Shown here in pieces: positions 1 through 8,135 of a DNA stretch of 56,128 nucleotides (within the stretch, counting starts at the first letter, position 1; each line of letters begins with the position of its first letter). The stretch is from Bacteroidota bacterium (GTDB taxonomy: Bacteria; Bacteroidota; Bacteroidia; B-17B0; Aurantibacillaceae), in the NCBI GenBank assembly GCA_013816615.1, contig JACDED010000003.1, positions 25,794 through 81,921 on the forward strand, in the 5' to 3' direction. Position numbers and translations under genes: made by a program. The notes beneath the pieces were generated by a model. It ran no database searches and had not been told where the DNA came from. It saw only the letters and a program-made list of their open reading frames with translations.

Positions 1-1805
1 GCCATAGAGGGCCTGATAATGATGGTGTTTGGGCAGGAGAATTAATTGCTTTAGGGCATCGCCGACTATCCATAATAGACCTGAGTGCCGAAGGAAACCA
101 ACCTTTTTTTTCAAATGACAAACGGTATGTTATAATTTATAATGGCGAATTATATAATTATAAAGAATTAAAGTTAGAACTTCAGAGAACCTCTCAGGGA
201 TCAAGTGCCACACCTTATTTTTTTAAAACCGAAACCGATACGGAAGTTGTTTTAGCAGCATTCATTCGTTATGGCACAAAATGCCTCCAACTGTTTAATG
301 GAATGTATGCTTTTGCCATTTATGATACTCTCGAAAAAAAATTAACTGTTGCGCGCGACCGCCTTGGTGTTAAACCATTGTATTATTATTATGGTGACGA
401 AGGATTTTTATTCTCAAGTGAGATACGCCCCATTATACATTCTAAAATAAAAGAATTTTCTTTAAATAAAGATGCGCTTGCAGAATATATAATGTACCAA
501 ACCGTATTTGCACCCAACACAATTATTAAAAGTGTAAAAACATTATTGCCCGGTCATTATTTAGAATATCAAAATAATAAAGCAACTATTGCTGAATATT
601 ATTCGTTGAATAAATTTTCTGATACAATTAACGATCTTTCATACAATGAAACCTGCACAAAAGTAAATGAACTGCTTACACTTTCTGTTCAAAGACGGCT
701 GGTGGCCGATGTGCCTTTTGGTGCTTTTCTTTCAGGAGGAATTGATTCAAGTGCAATAGTTGGTTTAATGAGCAAAGTGAGTACAGAAAAAATTCAAACG
801 TTCAATATCAATTTTGATGAGAGTGAATTTTCTGAAGCAAAGTATGCAAAATTAATTGCTCAAAAATTTAATACACAGCATCACGAGATTAAATTAACAC
901 CCGATGATTTTTTAAAACAATTGCCTGAAGCACTTTCGGCAATGGATCATCCGAGTGGGGATGGACCAAACACTTATATTGTTTCAAAGGCTACAAAGCA
1001 AGCGGGTATTACAATGGCTTTGAGTGGCATTGGGGGTGATGAACTTTTTGCGGGTTATGATGTTTTTAAGCGTATGGCTGAGCTACAAAAAAAATCATGG
1101 TTAAACGCTTTACCAACATTTAGCAGAAAGGCCATTGGTTTTGCAATACAAAAAAGAAAAAAAACAATTGCCGGAAATAAGATAGAGGAACTATTAGGCC
1201 AGGAAAAAATTAATTTTTCTTCGGCTTATCCTTTAAGTAGAAGTATTTTTACTCAAAAAGAACTTACCCGATTATTAAAAGATCCGAATTCATCAAAACA
1301 AATAAATAGTATCATAGAAGGTGTTCCTCAAATAAAAGATCATTTACTAAGCGCTGTTTCTATCAGCGAAATAAAAACTTATTTACAAAATATTCTATTA
1401 CGCGATGCTGACCAAATGAGCATGGCTGTTGCTTTAGAAGTGCGCGAACCTTTTTTGGATTATAAATTAATTGATTTTGTATTAGGTGTGAATGATGAAA
1501 AAAAATATCCTCATACCCCAAAAAAATTATTGATCGATAGCCTGGGTGATCTGCTTCCACAAGAAATCGTAAACCGCCCTAAAATGGGTTTTACCTTACC
1601 GTGGCAGCTTTGGTTAAAGAATGAGCTCAGATCTTTTTGTGAAAAGAACATTAATGAGTTTTCAAATTATGAATTTTGTAATAAAGAAGAGATACAAAAT
1701 TTATGGAAACGCTTTTTAAATAATGACGCTAGTGTAACCTGGAGCAGAGTTTGGCATGTAGTGGTTTTAAACAATTGGATAAAAGAAAATAATATACTGG
1801 TATAA
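1..1805 (+). CDS. asnB: Asparagine synthase (glutamine-hydrolysing), 5' end outside window
   Basis: The reading frame is open from the first bases (codons start at position 3), so the N-terminal nucleophile cysteine lies outside the window; 601 residues are visible. The class II glutamine amidotransferase domain shows RGPD at fragment residues 2-5 and YNGELYN at 46-52. The synthetase domain has the PP-loop SGGIDSS at about 244-250 and the aspartate-rich stretch SGIGGDELFAGYD. The family transfers glutamine-derived ammonia to an adenylated carboxylate. Followed 2 bp later by a glycosyltransferase and then an acetyltransferase, it probably belongs to a surface-polysaccharide cluster, where such enzymes often amidate uronic acids; free asparagine synthesis is equally possible. 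The methionine at 303 is internal, not the start. Confidence 0.9.
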   Translation, partial: HRGPDNDGVWAGELIALGHRRLSIIDLSAEGNQPFFSNDKRYVIIYNGELYNYKELKLELQRTSQGSSATPYFFKTETDTEVVLAAFIRYGTKCLQLFNGMYAFAIYDTLEKKLTVARDRLGVKPLYYYYGDEGFLFSSEIRPIIHSKIKEFSLNKDALAEYIMYQTVFAPNTIIKSVKTLLPGHYLEYQNNKATIAEYYSLNKFSDTINDLSYNETCTKVNELLTLSVQRRLVADVPFGAFLSGGIDSSAIVGLMSKVSTEKIQTFNINFDESEFSEAKYAKLIAQKFNTQHHEIKLTPDDFLKQLPEALSAMDHPSGDGPNTYIVSKATKQAGITMALSGIGGDELFAGYDVFKRMAELQKKSWLNALPTFSRKAIGFAIQKRKKTIAGNKIEELLGQEKINFSSAYPLSRSIFTQKELTRLLKDPNSSKQINSIIEGVPQIKDHLLSAVSISEIKTYLQNILLRDADQMSMAVALEVREPFLDYKLIDFVLGVNDEKKYPHTPKKLLIDSLGDLLPQEIVNRPKMGFTLPWQLWLKNELRSFCEKNINEFSNYEFCNKEEIQNLWKRFLNNDASVTWSRVWHVVVLNNWIKENNILV

Positions 1806-1807
1806 CA

Positions 1808-2956
1808 TTGAACAAGCTTAAAATAGTTGTTTTTATGCACTGGTACCTGCCCGGTACAAAAGCCGGTGGCCCTGTACGCTCGGTGTTTTCAATGATCAAT
1901 TTATTAAAAAAATATTTTGATTTTTATATTATTACCTCTAATAAAGATCTTGGAAGTAATAAGGAGTATCCAAACATTACTCCAAATACTATTTTTGAAA
2001 AAGAAGGTGTAAAGTATTTTTATTTTAACGATGCTCACAATACAGTAGATAATCTTTTAGCCTTGCTCACTAAAATAAAACCGGACCTGATTTATTTAAA
2101 TAGTTTTTGGTCATTCACTTTTTCAATTAATATTATCCGTTTAAAAAATAAAAAATTAATCGAGGCTCCTATTTTATTAGCACCACGCGGCATGCTAAGT
2201 AAAGGAGCTCTAAGTTTAAAAGCATACAAAAAAAATATTTATCTTATTTCTGCAAAACTTTTTGGTTGGTATAAGCATGTTCAGTTTCATGCCACCAATA
2301 AACAAGAAGAGCAGGACATTAAAGCACGCTTTAGATCTGCAACAATTACAATTGCCTCTAACTTAAATTCCGGAACTATTATACAAAATACAACTTTAAA
2401 AACTCCGGGAAAATTAAATGTGTTTTTTTTGTCCAGGATCTCTGAAGTTAAGAACTTACATTTCGCACTAGAGGTCTTAAAAGAAATACCTGCTGCTGTT
2501 TTTATTAACTACGACATTTATGGTAATCTTGAAGATCCGGATTATTGGAGCCGTTGCAGTGAGATCATTAAGCAATTACCAAAAAATGTAACCGCTACCT
2601 ATAAAGGAGAATTGGCTTTTAACGAAGTGCAAACTACAATTGCAAACTATCATACTTTATTCTTACCAACGCTGAATGAAAATTTTGGCCATTCAATTGT
2701 TGAAAGTCTTTTAAGTGGGTGTCCTGTGGTTATTAGCGACCAAACACCGTGGAATGATCTCGAAAAATACAATGCCGGCTATGCACTTGGACTAGATAAA
2801 AAACAAAAGTTTATTGATGCTCTTATTTCCTTGGCAAAATTAAACCAGGACGAATTTTCGCAAAAAAGCAATGCAGCAAATAACTATATTAGCGGTAAAA
2901 TAGAAGTGGATAAAAGTATAAACCTTTACAAAAATTTATTTAATGGATTCGCCTAA
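1808..2956 (+). CDS. Glycosyltransferase family 4 (GT-B)
   Basis: A 382-residue GT-B glycosyltransferase that should transfer a sugar from a nucleotide-sugar donor during surface-polysaccharide or LPS assembly at the cytoplasmic face of the inner membrane. The N-terminal Rossmann strand and the loop with GGPVRSV (residues about 20-26) are typical of GT4 enzymes. The C-terminal half has the donor-site motif around ENFGHSIVESLLSGCPVV, which carries the two conserved glutamates of the E-x7-E signature. The start is TTG, 2 bp after the asnB stop; the next methionine (residue 10) would remove the first beta strand. Its 3' end overlaps the acetyltransferase gene by 14 bp. Donor and acceptor cannot be read from sequence. 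Confidence 0.85.
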   Translation: MNKLKIVVFMHWYLPGTKAGGPVRSVFSMINLLKKYFDFYIITSNKDLGSNKEYPNITPNTIFEKEGVKYFYFNDAHNTVDNLLALLTKIKPDLIYLNSFWSFTFSINIIRLKNKKLIEAPILLAPRGMLSKGALSLKAYKKNIYLISAKLFGWYKHVQFHATNKQEEQDIKARFRSATITIASNLNSGTIIQNTTLKTPGKLNVFFLSRISEVKNLHFALEVLKEIPAAVFINYDIYGNLEDPDYWSRCSEIIKQLPKNVTATYKGELAFNEVQTTIANYHTLFLPTLNENFGHSIVESLLSGCPVVISDQTPWNDLEKYNAGYALGLDKKQKFIDALISLAKLNQDEFSQKSNAANNYISGKIEVDKSINLYKNLFNGFA

Positions 2957-3506
2957 AATTGACCTTTCAAGCTTTGATAATGATTGGTACAAACCAGGAC
3001 AGCCTTTAATTGTAAGGGTTTTGTGGTATTTTATTAATTATGTTTTCTTTAAATCTGTCTTTCCTTTTTACGGGCCAAAACGTGTTTTATTGCGTTTATT
3101 TGGTGCTAAAGTTGGTAAAGGCGTAATTATTAAGCCTCACGTTTCTATTAAATATCCATGGCATTTGGTAGTTGGAAATCATGTATGGATCGGCGAGCTG
3201 GTCTGGATCGATAACCTGGCAAAAGTAACTTTAAAAGATCATTCATGTATTTCGCAGGGTGCGATGTTGCTTTGTGGAAACCATAATTACAAAAGAGGCA
3301 CGTTCGATCTGCTGGTTGGTGAGATCACATTAGAAGAAGGCGCATGGGCCGGTGCAAAAACAGTTATTTGCCCCGGTGTTCGCTTAGGCAGTCACAGCTT
3401 ACTAACGGTTGGCAGTATTGCTACGTCTTCATTAGAAGCTAATTGGATCTACCAGGGAAATCCTGCAAAAAAACTGAAGTTTCGTGAAATGAAACCAACG
3501 CGTTAA
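2943..3506 (+). CDS. WcaF-like hexapeptide acetyltransferase
   Basis: A 187-residue left-handed beta-helix acyltransferase resembling the colanic-acid WcaF/NodL group, which O-acetylates sugars from acetyl-CoA. Visible features are imperfect hexapeptide repeats from about residue 60 (GVIIKPHVSI, HVWIGELVWIDN), the catalytic-type histidine segment CGNHNYKRGTFDL around 115-125, a coil ending in ICPGVRLGSHSLLTVGS, and the terminal signature YQGNPAKKLK. It starts inside the glycosyltransferase gene (14 bp overlap), so translation is probably coupled and the acceptor is probably the glycan built by this cluster. Its stop codon overlaps the Rel/SpoT stop on the opposite strand by 4 bp, leaving no room for a terminator. 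Confidence 0.85.
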   Translation: MDSPKIDLSSFDNDWYKPGQPLIVRVLWYFINYVFFKSVFPFYGPKRVLLRLFGAKVGKGVIIKPHVSIKYPWHLVVGNHVWIGELVWIDNLAKVTLKDHSCISQGAMLLCGNHNYKRGTFDLLVGEITLEEGAWAGAKTVICPGVRLGSHSLLTVGSIATSSLEANWIYQGNPAKKLKFREMKPTR

Positions 3507-5704
3507 GCTTTCTCGTCAATACGTTCTACTTTAGTTACACCTTTTACTTTTTTAAGGATATCCATTAAATGGTTTAAATGTTTTGTATCATGTACATAGA
3601 TCATGATCGTTCCTTCAAAAAGCCCGTCGTCCGTATCAAATTTTATCGAACGCATATTAATGTTATTTTCGTTAGAAATTATTTTAGTAATGTTATTCAC
3701 CAATCCTAATTCATCTGTGCCAATAATTTTAATACCAGCAAGGAAAGAGATCATTTGATCGTTTAACCATTTTGCTTTTACAACACGGTAAGCATAATTA
3801 GAAAGTAGCTTAATTGCATTTGGGCAATTAACACGGTGAATTTTTATTCCTTCGCCAACAGTAATAAATCCAAAAACATCATCCCCGGGAATTGGATTAC
3901 AACATGGAGATAACTTATAATCCAGCTTTTGCATATCATCGCCAATTACAAGCATATCGCTGCTGCCACGGGCATTGGTAACAAGCTGTTCAATTTTTGG
4001 CGTAACTGTCTTACGGCTGGGTTTTAAAGGATTATTTTTAAAGCGAACAAACTCTTTGATCTCTTTTATATCTACATTCCCTAAAGCGGCGCGATAAAAT
4101 AATTCCTGCGAAGAGGGAATCTTTAAGAACTGGCAAAAATCATTTACGTTTTGCAAAGTAAAATCTAATTTATTTTTATAGAACTTGCGTTCCATAATTT
4201 CTCTTCCTTCTTCTGCAATTTTTTTTCTTTGCTCTTTTAAACTGCTTTTTATTTTTGATTTTGCTTTAGCAGTAATTACATAGCCAAGCCAATCTTCTTT
4301 TGGTGTTTGTTTGTTACTGGTAAGGATCTCAATCTGGTCACCGCTTTTTATTTCGTAGCTTAATGGTACCAATTTAAAATTTACTTTGGCGCCAATACAT
4401 TGCTCACCAACTTTAGTGTGGATCTCAAAAGCAAAATCCAAAGCAGTTGCGCCAACAGGTAATGTTTTCATATCACCTTTTGGTGTAAATGCAAACAACT
4501 CATCGCTAAATAAATTCAACTTAAAGTCGTCCATAAACTCCAGCGCATTCGGGTCTGGGTTTTCCAGCATCTCACGAATACGTTGTAGCCAACCTTCTAA
4601 ATTACTTTCTTTATCTGCCGCACTGTCTTTATATTTCCAATGTGCCGCATAACCTTTTTCAGCTAGTTCGTCCATTCTTACAGTCCGAATCTGCACCTCC
4701 ACCCATTTACCTTCAGGACCCATAACGGTTGTATGCAAACTCTCGTAACCGTTACTTTTTGGGGTACTGATCCAGTCACGTAAGCGCTCCGGACTAGGAT
4801 GATAAAAATCAGTGATAATAGAATATACTTTCCAGCAATCTGATTTTTCTTGTTCTAATGGTGTATCAATAACAATTCGTATTGCAAAGAGATCGTAAAT
4901 TTCTTCAAAGGCAACACCTTTTGTTTTTGTTTTATTATAAATACTAAAAATAGATTTTGGTCTACCAAAGATCTTAAAGGTAAACCCCTGTTCGCCTAAA
5001 ATTTCTTTTAAGGGCTCAATAAATTTTTGAACAAAACGTTTTCGCTGAGGCTCTGTTTCCTGTAACTTAACGGCAATATCATAATAACCTTCAGAGTTGG
5101 TATATTTTAACCCAAGGTCTTCTAATTCTGTTTTAATGTTGTTTAGTCCCAAACGATGTGCTAACGGGGCATAAAGGAACAATGTCTCGCTTGCAATTTT
5201 CATTTGCTTTTCGCGCTTCATGTGTTCAAGTGTACGCATGTTATGCAAACGATCGGCCAGTTTAATTAAGATCACACGAATATCTTCGCTCATCGTTAAT
5301 AAAACCTTTCTGAAATTTTCTGCCTGTATAGAAGAGGTGTTATCAATTACACCTGAAATTTTTGTGAGGCCGTTTATGATCTGTGCAACTTTTTCGCCAA
5401 ATAATCCTGTTACATCATCCAGTGTGATCTCAGTATCTTCAACGGTATCATGCAATAAAGCGCAAACAATACCTGTAGCGCCCAAACCAATTTCTTCAGC
5501 ACAAATTTGTGCTACTGCAATGGGATGATAAATGTAGGGCTCGCCACTTTTACGGCGCATTTCTTTATGCGCTTCAACAGCAACCTCAAAAGCTTTACGA
5601 ATAATTTCTTTGTCGCCTTTTTCTAAACGCCTTTTACAGGCTTGAATTAAAATTTTATATCGGTTTAAGATCTCCTTACGCTCGGCTTCCAGATCAATTT
5701 TCAT
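3503..5704 (-). CDS. rel: Bifunctional (p)ppGpp synthetase/hydrolase (Rel/SpoT)
   Basis: At 733 residues this has the standard length of a long RSH enzyme that makes and degrades the stringent-response alarmone in the cytosol. The N-terminal HD hydrolase has an HD pair at residues 85-86 (LLHDTVEDTE) and RLHNMRT, with no obvious loss of key residues. The synthetase domain follows (EIYDLFAIRIV, then NGYESLHTTVMGP and EVQIRT). Next comes a TGS domain (FTPKGDMKTLPVGATALDFA), a zinc-finger-like region with CCNPIPGD, and a C-terminal ACT domain. It looks active for both reactions and is probably the main RSH enzyme of the organism. ATG start; transcribed alone. Confidence 0.96.
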   Translation of the reverse strand: MKIDLEAERKEILNRYKILIQACKRRLEKGDKEIIRKAFEVAVEAHKEMRRKSGEPYIYHPIAVAQICAEEIGLGATGIVCALLHDTVEDTEITLDDVTGLFGEKVAQIINGLTKISGVIDNTSSIQAENFRKVLLTMSEDIRVILIKLADRLHNMRTLEHMKREKQMKIASETLFLYAPLAHRLGLNNIKTELEDLGLKYTNSEGYYDIAVKLQETEPQRKRFVQKFIEPLKEILGEQGFTFKIFGRPKSIFSIYNKTKTKGVAFEEIYDLFAIRIVIDTPLEQEKSDCWKVYSIITDFYHPSPERLRDWISTPKSNGYESLHTTVMGPEGKWVEVQIRTVRMDELAEKGYAAHWKYKDSAADKESNLEGWLQRIREMLENPDPNALEFMDDFKLNLFSDELFAFTPKGDMKTLPVGATALDFAFEIHTKVGEQCIGAKVNFKLVPLSYEIKSGDQIEILTSNKQTPKEDWLGYVITAKAKSKIKSSLKEQRKKIAEEGREIMERKFYKNKLDFTLQNVNDFCQFLKIPSSQELFYRAALGNVDIKEIKEFVRFKNNPLKPSRKTVTPKIEQLVTNARGSSDMLVIGDDMQKLDYKLSPCCNPIPGDDVFGFITVGEGIKIHRVNCPNAIKLLSNYAYRVVKAKWLNDQMISFLAGIKIIGTDELGLVNNITKIISNENNINMRSIKFDTDDGLFEGTIMIYVHDTKHLNHLMDILKKVKGVTKVERIDEKA

Positions 5705-5784
5705 ATGCAGACATTCATTTTAGTGGCCATATATCAATGACAGACAATTTCATAATTTGTTCAGAAATATGTTTATGAAGGTAT

Positions 5785-5792
5785 TAATTTTG
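5785..5792 (+). promoter_or_regulatory. Bacteroidota-type -7 box of the methyltransferase gene
   Basis: TAATTTTG matches the TAnnTTTG consensus of the primary Bacteroidota sigma factor exactly and lies 23 bp before the TTG start at 5816. The nearest upstream TTTG (5756-5759) is 25 nt away, a little more than the usual 19-21, so the -33 element is weak or unconventional. Confidence 0.45.
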
Positions 5793-5815
5793 CGTAACAT
5801 TAAAAAGTCTTTACA

Positions 5816-6454
5816 TTGAAAATTTTCATCTATATCTATTACTTTTTTCGTTCTGCGGCTTTGCGTGGATTTGCCAATGCTACCAAGCTTATAAGGGCAG
5901 AAAGCCATAATGAAAAAAAGTATGGAATAAACACTTCATCTATTAAAAAAAGCGATTCAGATGAGTTTTTTCATTACCAGGGAGCCAGTTATATTGTATT
6001 GTACAGGATATTTGAATTGGTTACGCCGCGTACAAAATTCTTTGATTTTGTGGATATTGGCTGCGGCAAAGGCAGGCCAGTGTTCGTTGCAGAATCTTAT
6101 GGTTATGATAAATTAACAGGCGTTGAGCTGGATAAAGAATTAGTAGAAGCAGCAAATAAGAATTTAAACAGCTATGCATTAAAAAGAAAGGCTTCAACAA
6201 TAGAATTTATTAATGCAAATGCATTAGAGTATAATTATAAAAATACGCCAACTGTTTACTTCTTATTTAATCCGTTTAATGCTGAAGTACTAAAAAAAGT
6301 ATTAGCAAGAATTAGTTTGCAAACAAAAGCAGAAACCTGGTTTGTATATATGAATCCAAAATATAAAGCAGCTTTTACAGAAGATAAATTTGAAATACTA
6401 CACGAAATAAAAACGAAACGTTATTTGGAAGCGATGGTTTACCGTTTAAAATAA
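5816..6454 (+). CDS. Class I SAM-dependent methyltransferase
   Basis: A 212-residue protein with the SAM-binding motif I VDIGCGKGRP at about residues 79-88, followed by the acidic loop TGVELDKEL, as in Rossmann-fold methyltransferases. A later FLFNPFNAEV probably stands where the catalytic motif IV (D/N-P-P/F-x) lies. The substrate is unknown. The N-terminus is hydrophobic and basic, possibly membrane-associated. TTG is the only plausible start: no in-frame ATG occurs before the SAM motif. A good -7 box, TAATTTTG, lies at 5785-5792, 23 bp upstream. It is monocistronic and ends in a structured intergenic region facing the histidine kinase gene. Confidence 0.75.
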   Translation: MKIFIYIYYFFRSAALRGFANATKLIRAESHNEKKYGINTSSIKKSDSDEFFHYQGASYIVLYRIFELVTPRTKFFDFVDIGCGKGRPVFVAESYGYDKLTGVELDKELVEAANKNLNSYALKRKASTIEFINANALEYNYKNTPTVYFLFNPFNAEVLKKVLARISLQTKAETWFVYMNPKYKAAFTEDKFEILHEIKTKRYLEAMVYRLK

Positions 6455-6589
6455 GCCACAGATTACACTAATTTTCACAGAAGTAATACTCAATTCGTGT
6501 AATTCATTTTCAAACGATTAAATCGTTTGAAAAATTCCACTAATCATTGTTTAATACCACATTAGTGGTAATTTGTGAAATTAGTGGCT
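6454..6589. repeat. Intergenic repeat with outer inverted arms
   Basis: The arm at 6454-6480 (AGCCAC...TAATTTTCACAG) and the reverse complement of 6574-6589 (AGCCACTAATTTCACA) are imperfect inverted copies. Inside lie two smaller stems: a perfect 12-bp stem at 6507-6533 and TACCAC/GTGGTA at 6555-6570. The sequence resembles the 'ccacagattacac...ttcacag' type of intergenic repeat I associate with Bacteroidota genomes, but this was not searched. It fills the whole space between two converging genes. Confidence 0.5.
6507..6533. terminator. Bidirectional hairpin between converging genes
   Basis: A perfect 12-bp inverted repeat: TTTTCAAACGAT (6507-6518), loop TAA, ATCGTTTGAAAA (6522-6533). The A/T ends supply short U tracts on both strands. 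It sits between the stops of the methyltransferase (6454, +) and the histidine kinase (6601, -). The stem is AT-rich, so its strength is uncertain. Confidence 0.5.
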
Positions 6590-6600
6590 AAAAAAATTTA

Positions 6601-8103
6601 CTACTCTCTTTTTAAAGCAATTCTAAATGTGGTTCCTTTATTGACCTCACTCTTTAAAACAAATATTTTCCCGTTGTGATAGATCTCAATAATACGTTTA
6701 CATAAACTTAAGCCCAGGCCCCAACCGCGTTGTTTGGAAGTATAACCGGGTTCAAACACCGTTTTAAATTTTGATTTTGGAATGCCTTTTCCTGTATCAG
6801 AAATATCTACAAATAAACCTTCAGGCACATCAATTAAAGCTACTTCCAGTTCGCCTTTGCCTTCCATAGCATCTATAGCATTTTTACAAATATTTTCGAT
6901 CACCCATTCAAATAAAGGAACAGATAGATGAACCATTAATGTTTCTTCAGGTAATTTTAAAGTGTATTTTGTATTCCTAGATGTACGGTTCTTTAAATAT
7001 TCAACCGACTCTGTTAGCACCTGGTTAATGTTAGAAGTCACAAGCGTTGGTTGCGAACCAATTTTACTGAAGCGATCTGTAATTGTATTTAAACGTTTTA
7101 CATCTTGCTGCATTTCATTGATAATAGATTCATCAACACCCATAGACCTTAAATGCTCGTTCCATGCCATTAACGAAGATAAAGGTGTGCCCAACTGGTG
7201 AGCTGTTTCTTTACTCATACCCACCCAAACCTGGTCCTGTTCGGCTTTGCGGGCTGTACTGAATAAAATATAAGCGATCAACAAAAACAAACCTATAACA
7301 CCAAATTGTATGTATGGATAATATTTTAATTGCGTTAATAATTCAGATGGAGCATAAAAAATATAATCCCCCGGGCCTTCACCCAGGTCAACTAAAATTG
7401 GTGTATTTTCTGATGAAAGCTCAGCTAGTTTTTGTTTTAATTTTTCGGGCGTGTTAATTTCGGAAGTGTCAATTTTTCCTGTTTCTAAAACTTTATCCTG
7501 CGTGTTGTTTGTATAAATAACAGGAACCGCAGCAGAATTAACAGCCACCTCAGCAATAAACGATTTTATTAAACTATCAAATACTAATTTAATATCACTG
7601 AAAACGCGACTGTCTTTGTGATACAATTTTTGCTTTATGCCTTTATAAACGTTGATCTCTACCGGTTCGTAAAGACCCTTCATTATTTGTAATTGTTCTT
7701 TTAAATAAACGGGGTCTTTTTCTTTGGTAGAATCTAAATTTCTTGAGATCTGGATCGCATCATTTTCATCCGTTAAAATTACTGGCACCGAAGTATTCTC
7801 TTGCAATACTTTTAAAACGAAGGAAACATCTTGCGCATCAGCGCTTAGTTGCTTGGTGGCTTCTGCATATAACTCCGCTTTTTTTCTTTCACCGGTTTTT
7901 ATTTTTTCAAATAATTCATTAGTGAATTTTACAAGGTTAGCTTTTTTTTGAACGGCCTTTGCCCAAAGCTCTACTTTTTCTTTTTCGTTACGCGAGATCT
8001 TTTTTACAAGATTACGCGTATACCATAACGACGCAATAATAATAAGCAAAGCAAAAGCTGCCAGGCCTAATTTCCAACGTTGTTTTTGATTATAAATGCT
8101 CAC
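6601..8103 (-). CDS. Membrane sensor histidine kinase (orphan)
   Basis: A 500-residue two-component sensor. There is one membrane segment at about residues 13-30, an extracytoplasmic sensing region to about 262, and a second membrane segment at about 265-283. No HAMP domain is obvious: the dimerisation helix follows almost at once, with H-box KETAHQLGTPLSSL (phospho-accepting histidine). The ATPase domain has an N box with ENICKNAIDAM, G1 SDTGKGIPKSK and G2 GWGLGLSLCKRI, so it looks catalytically intact. No response regulator lies nearby, making it an orphan here. The start is GTG at 8103. It lies 32 bp behind the AsmA-like gene, so the two are probably cotranscribed and the signal may concern the envelope. 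The trigger is unknown. Confidence 0.88.
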   Translation of the reverse strand: MSIYNQKQRWKLGLAAFALLIIIASLWYTRNLVKKISRNEKEKVELWAKAVQKKANLVKFTNELFEKIKTGERKKAELYAEATKQLSADAQDVSFVLKVLQENTSVPVILTDENDAIQISRNLDSTKEKDPVYLKEQLQIMKGLYEPVEINVYKGIKQKLYHKDSRVFSDIKLVFDSLIKSFIAEVAVNSAAVPVIYTNNTQDKVLETGKIDTSEINTPEKLKQKLAELSSENTPILVDLGEGPGDYIFYAPSELLTQLKYYPYIQFGVIGLFLLIAYILFSTARKAEQDQVWVGMSKETAHQLGTPLSSLMAWNEHLRSMGVDESIINEMQQDVKRLNTITDRFSKIGSQPTLVTSNINQVLTESVEYLKNRTSRNTKYTLKLPEETLMVHLSVPLFEWVIENICKNAIDAMEGKGELEVALIDVPEGLFVDISDTGKGIPKSKFKTVFEPGYTSKQRGWGLGLSLCKRIIEIYHNGKIFVLKSEVNKGTTFRIALKRE

Positions 8104-8135
8104 GTATAAAAAATAATTAATTAAAGATACGCATT

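Noticed and set aside
303-305. Methionine codon as start of the asparagine synthase
   Set aside because: The frame is open to the left edge and encodes a normal glutaminase domain (RGPD, YNGELYN), so the gene starts outside the window.
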